Below are positions 7,222 through 11,383 of a stretch of DNA of 11,383 nt, piece by piece. Both the position numbers and the translations under genes were made by a program. The notes beneath the pieces are model-generated. The model was not told where the DNA came from. It worked only from the letters and a program-made list of their open reading frames with translations, and made no database searches. The number at the start of each line of letters is the position of its first letter. The stretch's first letter is position 1. The DNA is from CAYVOX01 sp964453035 (GTDB lineage: Bacteria > Chloroflexota > Anaerolineae > Anaerolineales > Anaerolineaceae). The DNA lies in NCBI GenBank assembly GCA_964453035.1, contig CAYVOX010000113.1, forward strand, positions 1-11,383. Direction: 5' to 3'.

Positions 7222-7785
7222 ATGGCTCTGAAAGTGGAAATCAATGCACGCAACATGCAAGTAACAGACAGGATTAACGATTACGTCACAAAAAAGGTTG
7301 GCAAGCTCGATCGGTTTCTGACCACCATTGAGCAGGTAAAGGTTGACCTGGTTTTTCACAAGTCGGCGCGCAATGCCGCCGACCGCCAGGTTGCCCAGAT
7401 TACGCTTTTTACCAAAGGGGACACCCTGCGCGTGGAAGAAGGCGCGGATGATATCTTTGCCGCCATCGATGCTGCCGTTGACAAGATGCAGCGTCAGATC
7501 GAACGCTTCAAAGGCAAGCACCACAAAGGCCGCGGAGATGGCACCCCCGCCGCGGAAGTAGTTCCGCAGGAAGCCTCCCCTGCTGAACCGGAGGAGACTC
7601 CCATCATTGCCCGCCGCAAGCAGTTCACCCTGGTTCCCATGGACGAAATGGAAGCCATTGAACAAATGAACATGCTCGGTCAGGAACACTTCTTCGTGTT
7701 TTTCAATGCCAACACTAACGCCATCAACGTTCTCTACCGCCGGCGCGACGGTACCTACGGTCTGATTGAAACCGCTGTAGGTTAA
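7222..7785 (+). CDS. hpf: Long-form ribosome hibernation promoting factor (HPF/RaiA)
   Basis: This 187-residue protein is a long HPF. Residues 1-100 form the S30AE/RaiA domain (begins ALKVEINARNMQVTDRIN; basic stretches at about 91-104), which binds the 30S decoding region and blocks translation in resting cells. An acidic, Pro/Glu-rich linker (about 106-127) leads to the C-terminal dimerisation domain (128-187, 'RRKQFTLVPMDEMEAIEQM' and 'INVLYRRRDGTYGLIE'), which joins two 70S ribosomes into a 100S particle. GAGGAGGA lies 5-6 nt before the ATG. It starts 11 bp after comF and is followed by a terminator-like hairpin, so it closes the transcription unit. The comF-hpf order is also familiar from Bacillota. 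Confidence 0.95.
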   Translation: MALKVEINARNMQVTDRINDYVTKKVGKLDRFLTTIEQVKVDLVFHKSARNAADRQVAQITLFTKGDTLRVEEGADDIFAAIDAAVDKMQRQIERFKGKHHKGRGDGTPAAEVVPQEASPAEPEETPIIARRKQFTLVPMDEMEAIEQMNMLGQEHFFVFFNANTNAINVLYRRRDGTYGLIETAVG

Positions 7786-7806
7786 GCCCAATACTTCGCA
7801 ATATCA

Positions 7807-7840
7807 AATACTGGCAGCAGCCCGCTGCCAGTATTCTATT
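7807..7840 (+). terminator. Hairpin terminator after hpf
   Basis: A perfect 12-bp stem (AATACTGGCAGC, 7807-7818, with GCTGCCAGTATT, 7824-7835) closes a 5-nt loop (AGCCC). It is followed by CTATT, a weak U-tract. It lies 21 bp after the hpf stop and ahead of the efp promoter, as expected for the end of the tad-comF-hpf unit. Confidence 0.75.
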
Positions 7841-7852
7841 AAAAGTCAAACC

Positions 7853-7881
7853 TTGCCACAGCAGGTTGCCTGCGCTATAAT
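7853..7881 (+). promoter_or_regulatory. Sigma70-type promoter of efp
   Basis: TTGCCA (7853-7858, five of six consensus bases) and a perfect TATAAT (7876-7881) are separated by 17 bp. Transcription would start near 7888, giving a leader of about 30 nt before the ATG at 7918. It stands just after the upstream terminator, so efp has its own promoter. Confidence 0.8.
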
Positions 7882-7917
7882 CAAGCCCGTTCAATTTTTC
7901 TTGAAGTGAGGTTGTAA

Positions 7918-8481
7918 ATGATTGATGTAAATGATTTACGAAAAGGCGTGACTTTCGTCCTGGATAATGATCTCTACAAAGTTTTGGATTACCACCACAA
8001 CAAGCCCGGCCGCGGAAACGCCACCATCCGTATCAAAGCCCGCAACATCCGCACCGGCACCACGCTGGAGAAAACCTTCCAATCGGGTGACCGCATTCAG
8101 GATGCCCGCCTGGATTTTCACAACGTTCAGTACCTCTACACCGATGGTGAATACTACCACTTCATGGACCTCGAAACCTACGACCAGCCTGCCATCCGCG
8201 CTGATGTCATCGGTGAAGCCTCCGGTTTCCTGAAAGAAAACATGGAAGTCAAGCTCACCTTCTACGAAGGCGAAGCCATCGATATCGAGCTCCCCATGAC
8301 GGTTGACCTCAAAGTCGTCCGCGCTGAGGCTTCTGTCCGCGGAGATACCGCCACCGGCGTCACCAAACGCGTCACCGTCGAAACCGGTGCTGCGGTGGAA
8401 TGTCCTCAGTTTGTTAACGAAGGGGATACCATCCGCATTGATACCCGTGACGGCTCGTACGTCACCCGCGTGACGGCTTAA
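7918..8481 (+). CDS. efp: Translation elongation factor EF-P
   Basis: This 187-residue protein has the full EF-P length. EF-P enters the ribosomal E site and rescues ribosomes stalled at polyproline stretches. The N-terminal KOW-like domain (1-64) carries the tip loop KPGRGNA (29-35). The middle OB domain covers about 66-128. The C-terminal OB domain (about 130-187) has the family signature 'TVETGAAVECPQFVNEGDTI' and 'DTRDGSYVTRV'. The tip residue is Arg32, where E. coli and Bacillus proteins have a modified lysine at the matching loop position. Proteobacterial EF-Ps with Arg32 are rhamnosylated by EarP. No modification enzyme is seen nearby. GTGAGGT lies 6-8 nt before the ATG, and a promoter with 17-bp spacing is directly upstream. 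Confidence 0.96.
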   Translation: MIDVNDLRKGVTFVLDNDLYKVLDYHHNKPGRGNATIRIKARNIRTGTTLEKTFQSGDRIQDARLDFHNVQYLYTDGEYYHFMDLETYDQPAIRADVIGEASGFLKENMEVKLTFYEGEAIDIELPMTVDLKVVRAEASVRGDTATGVTKRVTVETGAAVECPQFVNEGDTIRIDTRDGSYVTRVTA

Positions 8482-8513
8482 CCCAGCACGCTCGTCTTCC
8501 GGAGAGATTATCT

Positions 8514-8545
8514 GAAGTTGTCCCCTTCATGGGGACAATTTCTTA
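8514..8545 (+). terminator. Hairpin after efp, terminator-like
   Basis: A 12-bp stem with one G-U pair (8514-8525 with 8531-8542) has the core TTGTCCCC/GGGGACAA and loop TTCAT. The short T-run is partly inside the 3' arm (ATTTCTT). It sits 32 bp after the efp stop and ends just before the Shine-Dalgarno of the next gene. It could end the efp transcript, fully or in part, or be a leader structure of the downstream pair. Confidence 0.55.
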
Positions 8546-8555
8546 GCAGGTGACT

Positions 8556-8891
8556 ATGCGCACACCCGATGGAATTGATTGTCCCTTCTTCTTTGGCGAT
8601 TACTACCGCGGTCGCCAGCGCGAAGAATGCCGCCTTCTTAAAGCCTCCGGTAACCATGAGAGCTGGAAAACCGACCTGTGCAAATCATGCCCCGTCCCGG
8701 GCATCACCCGCGCCAATGCCTGCCCCAACATGACCCTCCGCGCTGAGATTTCCAGCCTCATCTTTGGCATCGGCAAGCGAGTCAAGGTCACAGCTTACTG
8801 CAAGCAAGCTGGGGCAACCGTCAAAGAGCCGCACGTCGGCTGCGGTCAATGCCATCCCCTCCCACCAGAATTCGACAAAAAAACCAGATGA
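8556..8891 (+). CDS. Small eight-cysteine protein, probably metal-binding, function unknown
   Basis: This 111-residue protein starts MRTPDGIDCPFFFGDYYRG and contains eight cysteines: C9, C25, C42, C45, C56, C82, C96 and C99. Two CxxC pairs (42/45 and 96/99) and the remaining four suggest one or two zinc or iron-sulphur sites; this is inferred from spacing only. There is no signal peptide or membrane segment, so it is likely cytoplasmic. The ATG at 8556 fits AGGTGA (8548-8553) better than the in-frame GTG two codons upstream, which has no Shine-Dalgarno. The gene lies 74 bp after efp and its TGA overlaps the ATG of the HAD-DinB gene (ATGA, 8888-8891), which argues for joint translation. I do not recognise a named family. 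Confidence 0.8.
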   Translation: MRTPDGIDCPFFFGDYYRGRQREECRLLKASGNHESWKTDLCKSCPVPGITRANACPNMTLRAEISSLIFGIGKRVKVTAYCKQAGATVKEPHVGCGQCHPLPPEFDKKTR

Positions 8892-10081
8892 AACTCACCA
8901 TCCTCTTCGACCTCGACGACACCTTGCTGGTTAACGACGTCAACAAGTTTTTACCTGCATACATCCGGTTGCTCAGCCAGCAGCTCTCCAATTTTCCCGC
9001 CGATCGGGTCATTCATCACTTGCTAGCTGCCACGCAAAAGATGGTAGAAAAAGCCTCCCCCGCGCTCACCCTCGAAGAGACATTTAACCAACATTTCTAC
9101 CCCGCCCTGGGAACCACACCCGAGGCACAACAAGCTCAAATCGATCATTTCTACGCGAATGCTTTTCCTTCGCTGCGCCCGCTCACCTCACCTCAACCCG
9201 GCGCGCAGGGATTAATGAATTACGTTCTTCAACAGGGACACGATGTGGTCGTCGCCACCAACCCACTCTTCCCCCGCACCGCCATCGAGCAGCGCCTGGA
9301 TTGGGCTGGCTTCCCCGTTGAATCCACGCCATTCAAACTGATCACCAATTTCTCTTCATTTCACTTTTCAAAGCCGCATCCCGCCTTTTATGCCGAGATT
9401 CTAGCCCAATCAGGCTGGCAAGACCAACCCGCTGTCATGCTGGGTGATAACCTCAAGGACGACCTGCTCCCCGCCGCGCAGTTGGGTATGCCAGTTTACT
9501 GGCTCAATCAAAGCGCATCGCTCCCCGAGGGCTTTCACCCCCTCAGCCGCTGCGGCAGCTTCGCGGGCATCCTCCCCTGGCTCAAAATCATCGAAGCGTC
9601 CCCGGTAGAGCTGAACTTTACATCACCCCAGGCGCTCCTGGCAGTGCTAAAATCCACCCCTGCCGCGTTCCACAGCTTTGTGCGACCTCTCACCAAAACC
9701 CAGTGGAAGACCAGGCCTGCCAGAGGAGAATGGTGTCTAACAGAGATTATGTGTCACCTCAGAGACGTGGAGCGAGAGATCAATCTCCCCCGCATCCGGC
9801 AAATTCTGCGAGAAGAAAATCCCTTCCTTCCCGGCATCCTCTCCGATACCTGGGCTTCTCAGCGTAAATACTGTCGCCAGGACGGCTCTCAAGCCCTGGT
9901 AGATTTCTGCGCTGCTCGCACCGAATTGATCGAGCTTCTACAGCAGCTCACCCCCCAGGATTGGCTCAAACCTGCCCGGCACGCCATCTTTGGCCCCACC
10001 CACCTGCAGGAGTTGACCAGTTTTATGGTCACCCACGATAAGAACCACATCCGGCAAGCCTTCCAACTGCTCCCGGCTTAG
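8888..10081 (+). CDS. HAD-family hydrolase fused to a DinB-like domain
   Basis: This 397-residue protein has two parts in one uninterrupted frame. Residues 1-235 are a HAD-superfamily hydrolase: motif I FDLDDT (nucleophile D8, acid D10), Thr124 in VVATN as motif II, Lys162 in SKPHP as motif III, and GDNLKDD with D187 and D191 as motif IV. The substrate is unknown; HADs of this kind are often phosphatases. Residues about 245-397 resemble DinB/DUF664-type four-helix bundles. The usual histidine triad is present as H290 (CHLRDVE) and H383/H387 (THDKNHIRQ), which in relatives binds a divalent metal. The ATG at 8888 overlaps the stop of the cysteine-rich gene; the frame also opens at an ATG at 8849, but that lies inside the previous gene and adds 13 residues of no HAD character. 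It converges on the minus-strand gene. Confidence 0.83.
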   Translation: MKLTILFDLDDTLLVNDVNKFLPAYIRLLSQQLSNFPADRVIHHLLAATQKMVEKASPALTLEETFNQHFYPALGTTPEAQQAQIDHFYANAFPSLRPLTSPQPGAQGLMNYVLQQGHDVVVATNPLFPRTAIEQRLDWAGFPVESTPFKLITNFSSFHFSKPHPAFYAEILAQSGWQDQPAVMLGDNLKDDLLPAAQLGMPVYWLNQSASLPEGFHPLSRCGSFAGILPWLKIIEASPVELNFTSPQALLAVLKSTPAAFHSFVRPLTKTQWKTRPARGEWCLTEIMCHLRDVEREINLPRIRQILREENPFLPGILSDTWASQRKYCRQDGSQALVDFCAARTELIELLQQLTPQDWLKPARHAIFGPTHLQELTSFMVTHDKNHIRQAFQLLPA

Positions 10082-10082
10082 C

Positions 10083-10922
10083 TCACCCCACTCCGCCCGA
10101 ATCCGTCGGAGTCTTGGTAGCATTTTCTTCGCTCTTCGTCTCGCTGTTGACCTTGAACACATCCAGAATGCGCCGAACAATTTCATAAATCACATTCTGC
10201 TTGAAGCCGCTCACCCAGGCCAGAACGTAAATGACCAGTGCCGACTGGATCGCCTCTCCACCTGCCGCTCCGGCAGTCAGCGATAAGAATCCCGCCTGGA
10301 TCACCAGGAACACAAAACCTCCCAGCGCCACCCCCATGATAGGGTTGGTAAAATACCACATTGCGAACTGGCTGTCAAAATCCTGCTCCACTGCCACGTG
10401 TTTCCACAGCGCGAAGAGTGCCCCTACTACCCCACCCATCCCGCCCCAGCACAGGCTGGTCAACAGATGGTTGATATTGATGAGCGAAGCCGAGACGCTC
10501 GCAGCCGGAGAAATTGGACTGACCACCAGGCTGTAGGTGAGCCATCCCAGCAAGACCAACCACGCCAGCTCATAGAAAAACAGCCACGGCCCCACCCGTT
10601 TAGAACCGCTGATGACCTTTAATTTCATTTCTACCGCCAGCTCTACTTCAGCAATTAATCGGTCGGATTCATCGTAGTTTGCGCTGCCTGCCAGCAGCAG
10701 GTTACGCCCCAGCTGCACTTTATCAAATAATTCAACTGCTTTAGCCTTTTCATTGAACAGTTCTGTCACCCGTCCCTGAACTTTTCCGGTGCGGTTCCAC
10801 AGTTCACGAATGGCTTTCTCCTCAATCAGCAGCGCGGTTAAATCCGTCAATGCTCCCGCCGCGGCAACTGGCTTGTCTTGAGGTTGCGCGCCTGCTTCAA
10901 CTACGGGTTGGTCAGATGTCAT
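10083..10922 (-). CDS. Conserved-looking four-helix membrane protein, function unknown
   Basis: The protein is 279 or 280 residues. GAGGAGG (10929-10935) stands 3 nt before a first ATG (10925) and 6 nt before a second (10922); the second has the better spacing. In 280-residue numbering, a soluble, partly helical N-terminal region (1-110, Ala/Pro-rich then charged) precedes four probable membrane helices at about 113-135, 152-174, 192-215 and 225-241, and a charged tail (242-280). The second and third helices are rich in glycine and flank 'KHVAVEQDFDSQFAMWYFTNP' (from 175). I recognise no enzyme motif. A role as a membrane scaffold or sensor is possible but unproven. It has its own promoter and a very short leader. 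Its stop lies one base from that of the HAD-DinB gene. Confidence 0.8.
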   Translation of the reverse strand: MTSDQPVVEAGAQPQDKPVAAAGALTDLTALLIEEKAIRELWNRTGKVQGRVTELFNEKAKAVELFDKVQLGRNLLLAGSANYDESDRLIAEVELAVEMKLKVISGSKRVGPWLFFYELAWLVLLGWLTYSLVVSPISPAASVSASLININHLLTSLCWGGMGGVVGALFALWKHVAVEQDFDSQFAMWYFTNPIMGVALGGFVFLVIQAGFLSLTAGAAGGEAIQSALVIYVLAWVSGFKQNVIYEIVRRILDVFKVNSETKSEENATKTPTDSGGVG

Positions 10923-10945
10923 CATGCACCTCCTCGCTCATATCA

Positions 10946-10974
10946 AGTATAGACCGCCCACCAGAGAAGGTCAA
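10946..10974 (-). promoter_or_regulatory. Sigma70-type promoter of the membrane protein gene
   Basis: On the minus strand TTGACC (10974 to 10969, five of six consensus bases) and TATACT (10951 to 10946, five of six) are spaced by 17 bp. Transcription would start near 10939, leaving only about 14-17 nt of leader, just enough for GAGGAGG. Confidence 0.75.
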
Positions 10975-11087
10975 TAACACAATACCATCCAAACCCTCCG
11001 ATTGGCGCTTAATGTGATGGGTTTTTTCATAGGAAATTCCCCTTGACCTTTGTTAATCAAATGGGGCTATCCGATCAATCGATTTCA

Positions 11088-11260
11088 GTCATGCTGATCG
11101 CAGAGCCCTCTTCGAGTGAATGTAGTGAAGCATCTCCCTTAAAGAATGAGGCGCTTCGGTTCGCTCACTCGACCGCGAAGCGTACCTCCGAGGAGAGTTT
11201 TCTCGCGGCGCACCCTCCGGATTCGAGCAGAGTGACGCCTGTAGATTTTTGTTCCCCCTT
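11088..11260. repeat. Degenerate dispersed-repeat-like sequence with hairpins
   Basis: The stretch contains GTCATGCTGATCG (11088-11100) and AGTGAAGCATCTCCC (11124-11138). Together these resemble the widespread intergenic repeat GTCATGCTGAGCG...AGCGAAGCATCTC of many environmental genomes, here interrupted by about 23 bp. It continues with a hairpin formed by CGCTTCG (11152-11158) and CGAAGCG (11176-11182), with three more pairs inside. Reading frames through it are open on both strands but give compositionally odd peptides typical of repeats. The family assignment is from memory. Confidence 0.4.
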
Positions 11261-11262
11261 TT

Positions 11263-11305
11263 CTGGAGATTAATGACATCGCCCCCTTGCGGGGGTTCGA
11301 ACCTC
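11263..11305. repeat. 43-nt hairpin repeat, copy 1
   Basis: Copy 1 of an element that recurs exactly 78 bp downstream. It starts CTGGAGATTAAT and continues GACATCG, a hairpin CCCCC-TTGC-GGGGG (11282-11295), then TTCGAACCTC. In the last 31 nt, 28 positions match copy 2; in the first 12 nt, eight match. See copy 2 for the compensatory change. Confidence 0.7.
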
Positions 11306-11315
11306 TCTGAATCAA

Positions 11316-11337
11316 AAAGCACCTGTTGAGGTGCTTT
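11316..11337 (-). terminator. Bidirectional terminator hairpin between the repeats
   Basis: A perfect 9-bp stem (AAAGCACCT, 11316-11324, with AGGTGCTTT, 11329-11337) has a 4-nt loop. Read on the minus strand it is followed by TTTTTGATTC, a good U-tract (the plus-strand A-run at 11314-11318). It therefore best fits termination of a minus-strand transcript entering from the right, beyond the window. On the plus strand the U-tract is only TTT. Confidence 0.6.
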
Positions 11338-11340
11338 AAG

Positions 11341-11383
11341 CTGGGGGTAAAGGACATCGCCCCTTTACAGGGGTTCGAACCTC
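11341..11383. repeat. 43-nt hairpin repeat, copy 2 (reaches window edge)
   Basis: Copy 2 starts CTGGGGGTAAAG and continues GACATCG, hairpin CCCCT-TTAC-AGGGG, then TTCGAACCTC. Relative to copy 1, the loop-closing pair changes from C-G to T-A at both positions, so the 5-bp stem is kept; the third change is in the loop. GTAAAGG (11347-11353) could pair instead with CCTTTAC (11362-11368) in this copy only. The element may continue past the window. Confidence 0.7.

Larger units (their letters stand above)
10926..11383. other. Gene-free right end of the window
   Basis: I find no supported gene here. From left to right it holds the Shine-Dalgarno and promoter of the minus-strand membrane protein (to 10974), an unassigned AT-rich stretch (10975-11087), the dispersed-repeat-like sequence, and the two 43-nt hairpin repeats with a terminator hairpin between them. 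The open frames on both strands in 11040-11360 have no ribosome binding site and run through repeats, so I leave them out. Confidence 0.6.

Noticed and set aside
8849..8887. Longer start of the HAD-DinB gene at ATG 8849
   Set aside because: It adds 13 residues without HAD character inside the previous gene and lacks a ribosome binding site; the ATG at 8888 begins exactly at the usual HAD start and overlaps the upstream stop.
10988..11028. CCATC...GATGG followed by a T-run, as a terminator
   Set aside because: The stem is only 5 bp with a loop of more than 25 nt, and no plus-strand gene ends just upstream.
11043..11072. TTGACC on the plus strand as a promoter
   Set aside because: The position 17 bp downstream reads GCTATC, a poor -10 box, and no gene follows.
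11289..11308. GGGGG-TTCGAAC-CTCTC resembles the T-arm of a tRNA, repeated at 11367-11383
   Set aside because: No acceptor, D or anticodon arm can be drawn in either direction, two of the five stem pairs are G-T, and the sequence is better explained as part of the 43-nt repeat.
11139..11357. Overlapping open frames on the minus strand (72 and 77 codons) and a 76-codon frame on the plus strand
   Set aside because: They run through repeats, lack ribosome binding sites and give arginine- and serine-rich peptides typical of spurious translation.

Overview
The window looks like a piece of a Chloroflexota chromosome, probably of the class Anaerolineae. This is inferred from the kind of Tad proteins, a double-zinc-ribbon ComF next to a long ribosome hibernation factor, an EF-P with arginine at its tip, and lineage-style hypothetical proteins. 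No rRNA or other marker is present to prove it. Coding density is high, Shine-Dalgarno sites are mostly strong, and I see no tRNA, rRNA, transposase or CRISPR array.

Layout. Bases 1-228 hold the 5' part of a minus-strand gene of unknown function. A 368-bp divergent intergenic region (229-596) carries promoter-like elements on both strands and a long leader for the plus-strand genes. From 597 to 7785 runs one compact co-directional block with gaps of 11-50 bp. It encodes a CpaB/RcpC-like protein, a receiver-ParA fusion (CpaE/TadZ type), the CpaF/TadA ATPase, TadB, TadC, ComF and the long-form hibernation promoting factor, and it ends at a 12-bp-stem terminator-like hairpin (7807-7840). Then a clear sigma70-type promoter (7853-7881) drives efp, followed by a second hairpin, a small eight-cysteine protein, and a HAD-DinB fusion that overlaps it by ATGA. 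A minus-strand four-helix membrane protein (10083-10922) converges on the fusion gene with one base between the stop codons and has its own good promoter. The last ~460 bp are non-coding: a degenerate dispersed-repeat-like stretch, then two copies of a 43-nt element with a covarying hairpin at a 78-bp period, with a bidirectional terminator hairpin between them.

How the genes work together. CpaB, CpaE/TadZ, CpaF, TadB and TadC form most of the inner-membrane motor of a Tad (type IVc) pilus or secretion machine. Pilin, prepilin peptidase and secretin genes are not in this window. ComF and HPF follow in the same run, recalling the comF-hpf adjacency of Bacillota and suggesting, by inference only, a link between the Tad machine and DNA uptake or stationary-phase physiology. 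EF-P and HPF both act on the ribosome but sit in separate transcription units.

The points most worth a second look are: comF lacking any ATG/GTG/TTG start that keeps its zinc ribbon (apparent CTG start); the CpaE/TadZ with a fully conserved phospho-receiver and a Walker A cysteine in place of lysine; the HAD-DinB fusion with its cysteine-rich partner; EF-P Arg32; and the covarying 43-nt repeat at the right edge.
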